Assembly (NCBI RefSeq): GCF_000019845.1
Contig: NC_010580.1
Span: 62,001-126,000, forward strand
Source: Beijerinckia indica subsp. indica ATCC 9039
GTDB lineage: Bacteria; Pseudomonadota; Alphaproteobacteria; Rhizobiales; Beijerinckiaceae
DNA: 64,000 nt
Reading direction: 5' to 3'
Of this stretch, positions 52,476 through 62,173 are shown piece after piece. The notes beneath the pieces are model-generated. The model saw only the letters and a program-made list of their open reading frames with translations. It had not been told where the DNA came from and ran no database searches. Positions within the stretch are counted from its first letter, which is position 1, and each line of letters begins with the position of its first letter. The position numbers were made by a program, and so were the translations under genes.

Positions 52476-52693
52476 GGTTACTCCTCCCGTTTCATTCCGT
52501 CAAATTAGACATACACTTGTTACTAACGCTTGCGCTGACCACTGCCATCAAGATCGCTGCTGGTTCCGCACCATCCAATCACCGCTACTCTAAATCGATC
52601 CCGCATTTCACTAAGCATTTGTAACAAGTGTGTTATCTTTCGCGAGAACATGCCGAGAATCCAAGACTTTCAGGCCCTCTAGTCGGCAAGCGT

Positions 52694-52870
52694 TTAAGGG
52701 TTTGAAGCAATGTTATGACGGCGCAGGGTAAGCTCATTCGTGTTTACAGTGAATGCGCCATCGATGAGCATAACGGTTTCCATTCTCTGCCTCGGCCTCG
52801 GATCGTCAACGAAAACTGCGATACGACCATTGGAATTGCCGTTATTCTTGACAGCATAAACTAAAGCCAT
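52694..52870 (-). CDS. Small ORF overlapping the tkt stop, doubtful
   Basis: A 58-codon frame whose ATG lies within the last codons of the transketolase gene, so it could be translationally coupled. The peptide ([20 protein letters not shown]...) has a beta-rich, polar look and no recognisable family. Confidence 0.3.
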   Translation of the reverse strand: MALVYAVKNNGNSNGRIAVFVDDPRPRQRMETVMLIDGAFTVNTNELTLRRHNIASNP

Positions 52871-54858
52871 CTCGATAGCGATCGTATAACGGCGTCTGCG
52901 ATAGCGTCAGCTGTGATGCCGAAATGCTTGTAAAGATCTTTACTTGGTGCCGACGCACCGAAAGATGACATGCCGACGAAAAGCCCATCTTCCCCAACAA
53001 CAGCGTCCCACCCGAAACGGACAGCTGCCTCAACCGCAATGCGGATCGGCGCACTGCCTATGAGAGCCTTCCGGACCTCTTGTGGCTGAGCGAGGAAGAG
53101 TTCTAATGAAGGAATCGAAACTACGCGAGCAGCAATACCTTCGGCAGCGAGCAGTTTATATGCATCTACCGCAATCTCGACTTCCGATCCGGATGCAAAA
53201 ATCGTTACTTGCGGCTCTTCGCCTTCGCTTACCATCAGCTCGTAAGCGCCAGTTGCAAGAAGGTTTCCAGCACTATGTACCGTTCTGAGTTGTGGAAGGT
53301 TTTGCCGTGTCAGCACGATCACGGTTGGACCGTCGGTGCGCGATAATGCCAACTCCCATGCCTCGGCTGTCTCGATCGCATCGCATGGGCGAAACAGCCG
53401 GAGATTGGGAATAGCACGCAACGCCGCGAGGTGTTCAACGGGCTGGTGAGTTGGCCCATCCTCTCCAAGACCGATCGAATCATGCGTCATTACATAAACG
53501 ACCGGTGCCCTCATCAATGCGGAAAGACGGATTGCGGGGCGGCAATAATCGGAGAAAACGAAGAAAGTGCCACCGACGGGGACGAGACCGCCATGCAAGA
53601 CCATGCCATTCATAGCAGCCGCCATGCCATGCTCACGTATACCGTAATGGATATAGCGGCCTTCCCACGAGTCCGGCGTAATCGACTCGAATCCCTTGGC
53701 CTTAGTGTTGTTCGAAGGCGTCAGATCCGCAGAACCGGAGATCAGTTCCGGCATGATAGGAAAGATTGCCTCGAGCGCCAGTTCTGAGGCTTTACGTGTC
53801 GCGACAGTCACAGGATTTGCATGTAGCTTTTTTTTGTGTGCCTCGATAGCTTGTGAAAGACTGGCCGGTCTGGTACCTGCGGTACGTCGTACGAATTCGA
53901 CACGCTTGTCGCTATCGAGTGCTGCGAGCCTCGCAGACCAATCATTATATTCGGTTGCGGAACGCTGGCCCATCGCTCGCCAAGCCTTCAGTGCGTCCGG
54001 CTGGACGCTAAACGGGTTCACGGATAGCCCAAGCACATTTTTTGTCGCGACGATCTCCTCTGGGCCAAGCGGTTCGCCATGAACCTTGTGGCTGCCTGCT
54101 TTCTTCGGGGCGCCGAAGCCAATCACGGTTTTGCATGCAATGAGGCTGGGTTGAGTAGATACCTTAGCGCGTGCAATTGCGGCATCGATTGCCTGTTCGT
54201 CGTGCCCGTCGATGCGCTCGGCTCGCCATCCCGCAGCCTCAAAGCGCTTCACCTGATCAACCGAGTCTGAAAGAGTCAACGGCCCATCGATCGAGATGCC
54301 ATTGTCATCCCAAAGCATGATCAACTTGTTCAGCTTCAGATGCCCGGCGAGTGCGATCGCTTCATGGCTGATGCCTTCCATCAGATCGCCATCAGACGCC
54401 AGCACGAAAGTATAGTGATCGACGATCGCGTCGCTGAATTCCGCTTGAAGCTTTTTTTCGGCCAGCGCGAAACCGACCGAGGTCGCGAGCCCTTGGCCAA
54501 GCGGGCCAGTCGTGGTTTCAACACCCAGCGTATGTCCAAATTCCGGATGTCCCGGGGTGTTAGAATCAAGTTGTCTGAACCGCTTCAACTCGTCGAGGGT
54601 CATACCCTCAACCCCGGTGAGGTACAGCAACGAGTAGATCAGCATCGATGCATGACCAGCGGAAAGTATAAAGCGATCGCGGTCTGGCCACTTGGGTTTT
54701 GATGCGTTGAACTTCAGGTGTTTCGCCCACAGCACAGTGGCTACATCAGCGAGACCTAGCGGTGCACCAGGATGTCCGGATTTCGCTGCTTCTACCCCGT
54801 CAATCGCTAAACCACGCACAGCGTTTGCCATAAGATCGTGAACGGCACTGTTTTTCAT
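52861..54858 (-). CDS. tkt: Transketolase
   Basis: A 665-residue thiamine-diphosphate enzyme of full length. The substrate histidine region is [18 protein letters not shown], the TPP motif [20 protein letters not shown], and the Pyr domain has [20 protein letters not shown] and [20 protein letters not shown]. It links xylulose 5-phosphate to the non-oxidative pentose phosphate pathway. ATG 54858 ([10 protein letters not shown]) was preferred; an upstream in-frame ATG at 54933 would overlap the tal end. Last main gene of the pentitol cluster. Confidence 0.95.
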   Translation of the reverse strand: MKNSAVHDLMANAVRGLAIDGVEAAKSGHPGAPLGLADVATVLWAKHLKFNASKPKWPDRDRFILSAGHASMLIYSLLYLTGVEGMTLDELKRFRQLDSNTPGHPEFGHTLGVETTTGPLGQGLATSVGFALAEKKLQAEFSDAIVDHYTFVLASDGDLMEGISHEAIALAGHLKLNKLIMLWDDNGISIDGPLTLSDSVDQVKRFEAAGWRAERIDGHDEQAIDAAIARAKVSTQPSLIACKTVIGFGAPKKAGSHKVHGEPLGPEEIVATKNVLGLSVNPFSVQPDALKAWRAMGQRSATEYNDWSARLAALDSDKRVEFVRRTAGTRPASLSQAIEAHKKKLHANPVTVATRKASELALEAIFPIMPELISGSADLTPSNNTKAKGFESITPDSWEGRYIHYGIREHGMAAAMNGMVLHGGLVPVGGTFFVFSDYCRPAIRLSALMRAPVVYVMTHDSIGLGEDGPTHQPVEHLAALRAIPNLRLFRPCDAIETAEAWELALSRTDGPTVIVLTRQNLPQLRTVHSAGNLLATGAYELMVSEGEEPQVTIFASGSEVEIAVDAYKLLAAEGIAARVVSIPSLELFLAQPQEVRKALIGSAPIRIAVEAAVRFGWDAVVGEDGLFVGMSSFGASAPSKDLYKHFGITADAIADAVIRSLSRWL

Positions 54859-54929
54859 ATTGGTTACAGGTCTTTCGGATTGATGTTGCACCAAAATGTT
54901 ATCTAGGATGCGATGATGATCCGCGTGGC

Positions 54930-55901
54930 TCAAACGATTTTCATGGCGATAAACGCGCGAAGTTTGTTGAGGTCTTCCGCAAACAGACGGATACCTTCGG
55001 CGAGCTTCTCAGTTGCCATGGCGTCTTCATTATGTTCGAAGCGGAAGGTGGCTTCGGTGAGTGCACCCTCCCTCCCAGATTGCGTGACGGTATTTGCGTC
55101 GAGCTTGCGAACAAGTACGCCTGTGGTGTCTTCGGCGAGTTGTTCGAGAAGCCCCGGCGCAATGGTCAGTCGGTCACAGCCAGCCAGCGCTTCGATCTGA
55201 CCAATATTCCTGAATGAGGCGCCCATGACGATGGTTTCGTAGCCTTGGCTCTTGTAATGCTTGAAGATACGCGCGACTGACAGGACTCCAGGATCGGAAT
55301 CGGGTGTATAATGCTCGCCAGTCGACTTCACATACCAGTCGAAGATACGGCCGACGAAAGGAGAGATCAGGAATACGCCCGCCTGAGCGCAGGCGACCGC
55401 TTGCGCGAAGGAGAAGAGAAGCGTCAGGTTACAATTGATCCGCTCTTTCTCGAGAATCTCAGCCGCCTTGATACCTTCCCAAGTGCTTGCGAGCTTGATA
55501 AGCACGCGTTCACGCCCAATACCGCGGCTTTCATAATTGGCGATCAAGCACCGCGCCTTATCCAGCAAAAGAGCTGTGTTGAAAGACAGATCGGCGTCTA
55601 CCTCGGTCGACACGCGACCGGGGACGATCTTCGTCAACTCTGTGCCGAAGTTCAATGCCACACGATCGCACGTGGCTGCGATGATTGCGTCGCGGTCGCC
55701 AACTTGCCGCCGCCCCCATGCCACAGCCTCGTCAACGAGATGAGCATAGGTGGGGTTCGTCGCAGCTCTCAGAATCAAGGACGGGTTGGTCGTGCCATCG
55801 GTCGGCATGAACTGCCGGATTGATTCGATGTCGCCAGTGTCGGCAACGATGATCGACATGTCGCGCAATTGTTCAAGCTTGTTTTTTTGCACATTAGGCA
55901 T
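54930..55901 (-). CDS. tal: Transaldolase
   Basis: A 323-residue TalB-type enzyme. The Schiff-base lysine lies in [20 protein letters not shown], with [11 protein letters not shown] at the start and [14 protein letters not shown] and [17 protein letters not shown] further on. It exchanges dihydroxyacetone units between sugar phosphates. It lies 71 bases before tkt on the same strand. ATG 55910 is an alternative start three codons upstream. Confidence 0.95.
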   Translation of the reverse strand: MPNVQKNKLEQLRDMSIIVADTGDIESIRQFMPTDGTTNPSLILRAATNPTYAHLVDEAVAWGRRQVGDRDAIIAATCDRVALNFGTELTKIVPGRVSTEVDADLSFNTALLLDKARCLIANYESRGIGRERVLIKLASTWEGIKAAEILEKERINCNLTLLFSFAQAVACAQAGVFLISPFVGRIFDWYVKSTGEHYTPDSDPGVLSVARIFKHYKSQGYETIVMGASFRNIGQIEALAGCDRLTIAPGLLEQLAEDTTGVLVRKLDANTVTQSGREGALTEATFRFEHNEDAMATEKLAEGIRLFAEDLNKLRAFIAMKIV

Positions 55902-56024
55902 TGGCCTCACATGAGCCTCTCTAGAACGGATGATTACATTTGCGACATCTGGGCGAAATTTCTGGTGGTGGCATCGTGCTCGAACGATGCGCGGAGGGCT
56001 CAGCGCATGAACCTCTCCAAACGC

Positions 56025-57470
56025 TTAGGTTCGCCCGGGGTAAAGATTGCGCCAGCGCTCGTATCTCTCCGCATAGGTCCGAGTGAAGGCTGGGGTCGGC
56101 ACGATCGTCTCAAGAATTGCTGGCGGCCGACAGACCGCCGTAGGCGATTCGCCTGTCGCGGCAAGTCGGCCGAGCCTGGCGGCCCCGAATGCCGCGCCAA
56201 CTTCGCCTTGAGCGACCCGGTGAAGCGGCAAGCCGAGCACATCGGCAAGGAGCGCCACCCAAAAGTGAGTGCGTGAGCCGCCCCCAATCACGGTAGCACT
56301 CTCCACCCGCGTGCCAGCCTGAGAGAGAGCATCAAGGCAATCGCGAATGCCATAGGCCACGCCCTCCAGCACCGCTTGTGTCAGAGCTGGCCTATCCGTT
56401 TCGTGCGCTAGTTCAGCGAAAGCACCACGGAGGCTCGCGTCATTGTGTGGCGTCCGTTCCCCAGAGAGGTAAGGCTGGAATAATGCTACCCCTGGACCGC
56501 TCGGTCGCCGGGGTAATTCAGCGAGCAGGTCCGCTTCAGAACGGCCGACGATGCGCGCCCACCAGGACAGGCACGATGCAGCCGACAGCATCACACCCAT
56601 TTGATGCCAAAGCCCAGGGAGTGCATGACAAAATGCATGAACAGCCGAGGAAGGATTAGCAGCAAAGCGATTGGTCGTTGCCCAGACTATACCTGAGGTC
56701 CCGAGCGAGACAAAGGCATCACCAGACCTAATCGCTCCGAGGCCTACAGCGCCCGCAGCATTATCGCCGGCTCCGCCGGCAACGACTGGCGGCGTCGTCA
56801 TACCATAGCGTGCCGCGAGCTCCGACCGTAGCCGCCCGCTTGGCTCAGAGCCTTCGATTAGGCGGGGCATCTGTGCCCGGCTGAGGTCGGTCGCAGCCAA
56901 ACATTCGTTTGACCAGTCGCGGGCCGCCACGTCGAGCCACAGAGTGCCGGCCGCGTCCGACATTTCGTCGACCTTTTCACCAGTCAGAGCAAGGCGAACA
57001 TAAGCTTTCGGCAGGAGGACAGTAGCGATCCGACGGAAGATGTCCGGTTCGTGCTGACGAACCCAGAGGAGTTTAGGCGCCGTGAAACCCGACATAGCGA
57101 GGTTGCCAGTAATGACACTGAGCTCAGGGACGGCGTGCGTTAGCGTGACGCATTCATCCGTAGACCGGCCGTCATTCCACAGAATGCAGGGGCGCAGGGG
57201 CCGATCGTCCGGGCCCAGGAGCGTTGCACCATGCATTTGCCCCGAGAGGCCAATGCCTTCAACCCGCGCCAGGGCGGCCCCGTGTGACATTTTGAGGGCA
57301 TCCAAAGTGGTAAGAGTCGCACTGACCCAGCTATCCGGATCTTGTTCAGACCAGCCAGGCTGTGGGCGTGATACCTGCAATGGTTCCGACGCAGTCGCGA
57401 GAATTCGCTCGTCCGCATCGACAAGTACGGACTTCACAGCCGAAGTACCGATATCAATGCCGAGAAACAT
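56025..57470 (-). CDS. xylB: Xylulokinase
   Basis: A 481-residue FGGY-family kinase. The N-terminal phosphate motif is FLGIDIGTSAVKSVLVDADE, the xylulose-binding QMHGATLLG region follows, and GGAGDNAAGAVGLGAIRSGD is the second phosphate loop. The C-terminal ATP motif is ATVIGGGSRTHFWVALLADV. It phosphorylates D-xylulose. Its start overlaps the end of the AraC regulator by 17 bases, so regulator and kinase are co-expressed. Confidence 0.93.
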   Translation of the reverse strand: MFLGIDIGTSAVKSVLVDADERILATASEPLQVSRPQPGWSEQDPDSWVSATLTTLDALKMSHGAALARVEGIGLSGQMHGATLLGPDDRPLRPCILWNDGRSTDECVTLTHAVPELSVITGNLAMSGFTAPKLLWVRQHEPDIFRRIATVLLPKAYVRLALTGEKVDEMSDAAGTLWLDVAARDWSNECLAATDLSRAQMPRLIEGSEPSGRLRSELAARYGMTTPPVVAGGAGDNAAGAVGLGAIRSGDAFVSLGTSGIVWATTNRFAANPSSAVHAFCHALPGLWHQMGVMLSAASCLSWWARIVGRSEADLLAELPRRPSGPGVALFQPYLSGERTPHNDASLRGAFAELAHETDRPALTQAVLEGVAYGIRDCLDALSQAGTRVESATVIGGGSRTHFWVALLADVLGLPLHRVAQGEVGAAFGAARLGRLAATGESPTAVCRPPAILETIVPTPAFTRTYAERYERWRNLYPGRT

Positions 57471-58419
57471 CTTCGCTCTCCTGATATCGGGCGCGGCCTC
57501 CGAAGGATCCCTGTCTGGACAGACCCCGGGGGTCGCTCAGCAGTTGCTGCCCCGCCATTCGCTTGTAAGCGGAGGGCGTCACACCACGCTCCTTGCGGAA
57601 ATGACGATTAAAATTGGACACATTGTTGTAGCCAACGTCAAAACAGATGGACGTGATTGGGACATTGGTCTCAATCAAAATTCTGCACGCACGGCCAATG
57701 CGCAGCTTGTGTACATATTCAACGAAGGTCCGACCCGTGTTCTTCTTGAAAAACCGTGAAAAGCCAGAGGCCGTCATACCGGCGATCTTGGCAGCGGCCA
57801 CCATGCGCACCTCACGAGAGAGATTGCTGAGAACATAGGAAGTAATGTCTTCCATAATTTTGGCGGTACGCGGATCGAGGCTTGGCGCGTAATCCACGCC
57901 GGCCAAAACGGTCTTTTCATTCGAACGGGCAAGCATATCGATGAGCTCGAAGAAGAGTGTCAGGCGGTGGAAACCGTGGGCTTCACCGATCTTCTGCAGA
58001 ATTGCAGCACCTCGCTTCGCCGTCGCCCCGTGGAATTCGAGGCCGCGCAGACCGAGGTTCAGAAATGAGCGAATCTCGATAAATTCCGGGAACATGGCGG
58101 CTGCGTGAACCAGCAGGCTCTCGTCGAATTGCAGGACGATGTCTCGCCTTTCGATGAACTCGCCAGGCGCGATATTGCTTACCCATACATGCGGCAGGTT
58201 GGCGCCCACGAGGCAAAGATGGCCAGGAGCGAAATCGCCGATGTAGTCCCCAATAAAAACTGTGCCGCACGAGCGCGTGATGAGATGGATCTCGAATTCC
58301 GGATGGTAGTTCCAGCGCGCTAGCGCGTGCGGAAAGCTATGGGCGTGCCAGCGGAATGACTGATCGGAATCACAAATGATATATTCAAGCTCGGGGCACT
58401 TTACGGCGCGATCAGACAT
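57454..58419 (-). CDS. AraC family transcriptional regulator
   Basis: A 321-residue regulator. An N-terminal cupin-like sensor (HPEFEIHLITRSCGTVFIGD, HLCLVGANLPHVW) probably binds a sugar or polyol. The C-terminal two helix-turn-helix units are VRMVAAAKIAGMTASGFSRF and ITSICFDVGYNNVSNFNRHF. It most likely controls the pentitol genes on both sides. ATG 58419 gives the canonical start MSDRAVKCPELEY; the open frame extends to 58503. Confidence 0.9.
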   Translation of the reverse strand: MSDRAVKCPELEYIICDSDQSFRWHAHSFPHALARWNYHPEFEIHLITRSCGTVFIGDYIGDFAPGHLCLVGANLPHVWVSNIAPGEFIERRDIVLQFDESLLVHAAAMFPEFIEIRSFLNLGLRGLEFHGATAKRGAAILQKIGEAHGFHRLTLFFELIDMLARSNEKTVLAGVDYAPSLDPRTAKIMEDITSYVLSNLSREVRMVAAAKIAGMTASGFSRFFKKNTGRTFVEYVHKLRIGRACRILIETNVPITSICFDVGYNNVSNFNRHFRKERGVTPSAYKRMAGQQLLSDPRGLSRQGSFGGRARYQESEDVSRH

Positions 58420-58694
58420 TGCTTCGTCCTCGCAGGAGACGCTCGTGGACAGTGACCATTCGGTCTTTGGATCGAAGGCGATGCTGCGATTGCGCTGTGG
58501 CAATCATCTTATTGTACTCGCAGTGCCGCCGTCCGGCATTTCTTCGAGACTGACGATCATCCGGAGAATAGTCGACTTTGACCCAGCTCGGAGAGGATCG
58601 CGAATGCATTTTCCGCAACATTAAAGCTGAATCCAGGGTGAACTTAACCTTCCAGTAGCGCTTGATCACATGGCTGCGCATGACGATTCCCATA

Positions 58695-59741
58695 TCAAAC
58701 GAACTCGCCGTCGATCCGGATCTGAAGCTTGATATCGGTAGCACGGGCTTCCGCCGCGCGATCGAAGGCTTCGATGCTCCTGTTGAAAGGGAAGGTCTCG
58801 GAAATCAAGGGTTTCAGATCGACCTTGCCGGACGCGATGAGATTCAGGGCACGATCGAAGATGTTGGCATAACGGAATACCGTCTCCATGCGCACTTCCT
58901 TGGACTGGGCCTTAACGATATCGAAGGTGACCGGTTCGATCGGGCAGCCGACAAAGACAACCGCCCCGCCGGGCCGTACGGCATCGAAGAGGTTCGAATA
59001 CGCCTTGGCGCTACCGCTCGCCTCGCAGACGATATCGACGCCCCAGCCAGCCGTCGCATCGCTAATTGTGGCGACAAGATCCTGTTGGGTGATATTGATA
59101 GGTGTAATCCCAACATATCGGCTTGCAATCTCCAGCTTCTGTTGCTGAAGATCTGCGATAAATACTTGACTGCAGCCGCCGGCAAGTGCGGCGAGCGCTA
59201 CCATGATACCAATTGTCCCGGCGCCAATCACAAGCGCCACGTCACCGGGGACGATTTTTGCCTTTGTCGCTGCCTGCAACCCTATGGCCAAGGGCTCAAC
59301 CATTGCACTTTCGCCGAAAGAAACATTCTCGGGTATTTTGTAGGTGAAGGCCGCAGGATGGATGACTAAAGGGGTGAGGCAGCCATGTACCGGTGGAGTC
59401 GCCCAAAATATAACTTCCGGATCAATATTATACAGCCCAAGCTTGGAAGCCTTCGAGTGTGGGTTGGGAATTCCTGGCTCCATGCACACGCGGTCGCCTG
59501 GCTTGAGGTCCTTCACTGCCGATCCCACTTCGACGATCACCCCTGAGGCTTCATGGCCGAGAATCATGGGCTTATCGACAACATAGGGTCCGATATGGCC
59601 GTGGGTATAATAGTGCACGTCGCTGCCACATATGCCTACAGTGTTGATGCGGATCTTGACATCTTGGGGGCCGATATTGAGCGGGAGATCGATGTCGCGC
59701 AGTGACAATTGACGCTTTCGCTCTAGCACTAATGCTTGCAT
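58695..59741 (-). CDS. Xylitol dehydrogenase-like zinc-dependent polyol dehydrogenase
   Basis: A 348-residue medium-chain dehydrogenase. Zinc ligands are Cys in [11 protein letters not shown] and His-Glu in [13 protein letters not shown]; the structural-zinc cysteines are replaced ([17 protein letters not shown]), as in many xylitol and sorbitol dehydrogenases. The NAD-binding turn is [19 protein letters not shown]. It would convert xylitol (or a related pentitol) to D-xylulose, the xylokinase substrate. Start at ATG 59741 ([16 protein letters not shown]); ATG 59777 is possible. Confidence 0.85.
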   Translation of the reverse strand: MQALVLERKRQLSLRDIDLPLNIGPQDVKIRINTVGICGSDVHYYTHGHIGPYVVDKPMILGHEASGVIVEVGSAVKDLKPGDRVCMEPGIPNPHSKASKLGLYNIDPEVIFWATPPVHGCLTPLVIHPAAFTYKIPENVSFGESAMVEPLAIGLQAATKAKIVPGDVALVIGAGTIGIMVALAALAGGCSQVFIADLQQQKLEIASRYVGITPINITQQDLVATISDATAGWGVDIVCEASGSAKAYSNLFDAVRPGGAVVFVGCPIEPVTFDIVKAQSKEVRMETVFRYANIFDRALNLIASGKVDLKPLISETFPFNRSIEAFDRAAEARATDIKLQIRIDGEFV

Positions 59742-59899
59742 CGTTCGATCCTCGGTTCCCTTCAAACTGAAATTCAAAAGCCTATTAGCACGCCAATGAA
59801 CAGCACTGGCGCTGCATGAGTTCCTGCAGCCACCATATTTGCTATCTCAAAACGCCTAACTGCTAAGCAATATTGATTAATCGTCGGCGAAGTGCGTCC

Positions 59900-60835
59900 C
59901 TAGCGCAGGCTGGACCATCCCTTGTAGTCCGCAACGTTGTCCTTGGTGAGCAGGGTCGATGGCATTAAGATCATCGGGTTATCCGGCTTCTTGCCGTTCA
60001 TGATCTCGTAGCCAATTTGAACAGCTTGTTGCGCCATGCCATAGGGATCCTGGCTGGCCGACGCCTGGATCCGCGTATTGCCGCCTTTGAATGCCTTCTC
60101 AATGTCTGGGGCACCGTCGACCGAAGCAATGAAGAACTCGTTGCGGCCAAACTGCTGAGCAGCGAGATCACTTCCAGTAGCCTGTGGGTCACAGACCGTA
60201 AAGACTGCATCAATTTTCCGATGACGGGTGAGATGACCCTGCATGATTTTCATGCCTTCATCGCGGGAGCATTTACCATTCTGATCGTCCGACAGGATCG
60301 TGATCTTCGGATTGTTGGCCAGGGATTTTCTACAGCCGGATACACGGTCAATTATCGACGATATTTGCGGCCCGTTCTGAATGATGATCTGACCGCCAGC
60401 GGCACCCAGCTTGTCAACTATGTATTGGCAGGCGATCTCGCCGGCCTGGACATTGTTGGTTTGCACCGTCGCATCGGCCCCAACCGCGGCGACGTCGGTC
60501 GCCATCACTACGATTCCTGCATTTTGCGCCCGCTTGATCGCCGGTGCGATCGCCTTCGGATCGGCGGCGGCGAGCAGGATTAGATCGACGCCCGAGGCAA
60601 TGAAGTTATCGATTTGGTTGAACTGCTTGTTTAGATCGTAATTGGAGTCAACGGTGATAACCTTGACATCGGGGTTGATCTCTTTGGCCTTGGCCTCAGC
60701 ACTCTGCGACAGGGCTACAAAATACAAATTGCCGAGCGAGCCTACCGAGACCCCGACAGATTTAAGATCCTTAGCCCCGGCGGCTCCCATCGCAAGGACG
60801 AGGATAGCACTGCCCATCAATAACTGCTTGATCAT
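59900..60835 (-). CDS. Sugar/pentitol ABC transporter substrate-binding protein
   Basis: A 311-residue ribose-type periplasmic binding protein. Signal peptide LLMGSAILVLAMGAAGA-K; first lobe VGVSVGSLGNLYFVALSQSA and LILLAAADPKAIAPAIKRAQ; second lobe AVFTVCDPQATGSDLAAQQF. It heads the minus-strand pentitol cluster, but no matching ATPase or permease is in the window, so the transporter is split or incomplete. ISKra4 and IS6 debris upstream (from 61102) suggests that those genes were lost or moved. Confidence 0.88.
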   Translation of the reverse strand: MIKQLLMGSAILVLAMGAAGAKDLKSVGVSVGSLGNLYFVALSQSAEAKAKEINPDVKVITVDSNYDLNKQFNQIDNFIASGVDLILLAAADPKAIAPAIKRAQNAGIVVMATDVAAVGADATVQTNNVQAGEIACQYIVDKLGAAGGQIIIQNGPQISSIIDRVSGCRKSLANNPKITILSDDQNGKCSRDEGMKIMQGHLTRHRKIDAVFTVCDPQATGSDLAAQQFGRNEFFIASVDGAPDIEKAFKGGNTRIQASASQDPYGMAQQAVQIGYEIMNGKKPDNPMILMPSTLLTKDNVADYKGWSSLR

Positions 60836-61101
60836 GGCGTTTCTCTCGAAATTGTTTTTGATTGTATGGTCCGGATGAGAATAGGGGGCAGCGATTTTCA
60901 TGCTAGGGTGGAAATTGCCCAATACCTATACGAATTTGCGACGGATACCGGCGCGGTAAGGTTGTCCAACATGATCCTCGACAACTATGCCTGTCGGAAG
61001 GTAGCTAATTGGGAACGGTTTATATCTGTTTGGGGACTGGAAAGAATTTGGGGTAACAGGATTGTTGAGGCATGATCGGCTTTTCCGAGGGGAGGAAAAG
61101 C

Positions 61102-61290
61102 CATGCAATGGCGGATCAAGCTGGAGGCAACGACCGGCTGGGTGAAGTGATCGAATATGAGGTTAGTCAGGTGGAACGGCAGTTCTCAACGGCAACTGCA
61201 GAGGATTTCGGACTCACGCTCAACGAAGGAAAAGGCATCCTGCGCCAGCTGCAGGCCGTCATGGTTGCAAGCCAGATGCTGGAATTCAAT
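61102..61290 (+). pseudogene. ISKra4 transposase N-terminal fragment
   Basis: MQWRIKLEATTGW, then after a one-base slip near 61143 LGEVIEYEVSQVERQFSTAT and AEDFGLTLNEGKGILRQLQ. This is a close relative of the fragment at 40400-40587, here on the plus strand. The rest of the transposase is absent. Confidence 0.7.
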
Positions 61291-61415
61291 GTCGCCAGCC
61301 AGGTTTGCAGAGCGTGCTACCCAAATAAACTCTTTATTTTTATTAACTTATAGGATAGTTCAAAGCTCGATTTTCGAGAGTGAAGACTTCATTCAAGAAG
61401 AATGATCGGCGCAAT

Positions 61416-62173
61416 TGGGCTCGTGCAAATTTTGAATACGGACACGGGAAGACGTTTGAGACTGTGATTTTTACGCTCTGTTCACCAAGGGAAGTCCGAA
61501 GCAGACAGAGAGCAGGTTGTTCTGCTCGCGGACAGTCCAGGGACCGATGAAGCCGAAGCCTTTGCGCAGCATGGCCTCGAACCCTTTGATGGTTCGTCTG
61601 GCGGTGTGAAAGGATTGGAAGCAGCCGACCTTCGGCATGTTTTGTTTGACCCTAAAATGGTCGCTTTCGATGCCCTGCTGCAGGTGTTTGGTGACCCGAT
61701 GGATCGGGTTCGTGCGCAGCAGGCCTTCCTTCTCCGCCGCCTTGATGGCAGGCGGGAAGGTTTTGGCACCATCGGTGCCGATATGATCGGGTGAAAGCAG
61801 AGGCTCGTCCTTCAGCATCTTGCGGAAGAACCGCTTGGCGGCGGCCAAATCACACTGCGCCGTCAAAAGGAAATCGACTGGGTTGCCGTGCTTGTCGATG
61901 GCCCGATAAAGATAGCGTCTGACCTTTGATCTTCACATAGGTCTCATCGATGCGGATCGAGCCGCAATGCGGCTTGCGGAAGGATCGCAGCCGCGTCTCG
62001 ATCAGCGGCGCATGGGCCAAAACCCAATGATTCAAGGTGCTATGGTCGACCTCGAAGCCACGTTCGAGAAACATTTCCTCCAGATTTCGGTAGCTCAAGG
62101 AATAGCGCAGAGACCAGGACACCGCCTGGATAATCAGCCACGCCTCGAAATGCCGCCCCTTGAAATCGTCCTG
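61416..62173 (-). mobile_element. IS6 family element, 5' part replaced by ISL3
   Basis: The left end GGGCTCGTGCAAATTTTG resembles the IS6 end at 51527. The transposase reads rightwards to about 62173, where the sequence departs abruptly from the other IS6 copy at the codons for DDFKGRHF and ISL3 begins. The other half of this IS6 is not seen in the window. Confidence 0.7.
61471..62173 (-). pseudogene. IS6 family transposase, truncated and frameshifted
   Basis: Two blocks remain. DDFKGRHFEAWLIIQAVSWS to RIDETYVKIKG comes first; after a frameshift near 61915, DLAAAKRFFRKMLKDEPLLS to the C-terminus SVCFGLPLVNRA follows. The first Asp (IRIDETYVK), second Asp (IGTDGAKTFPP) and Glu (LQQGIESDHF) are still visible. 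The N-terminal 25 codons are missing. Inactive. Confidence 0.8.
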
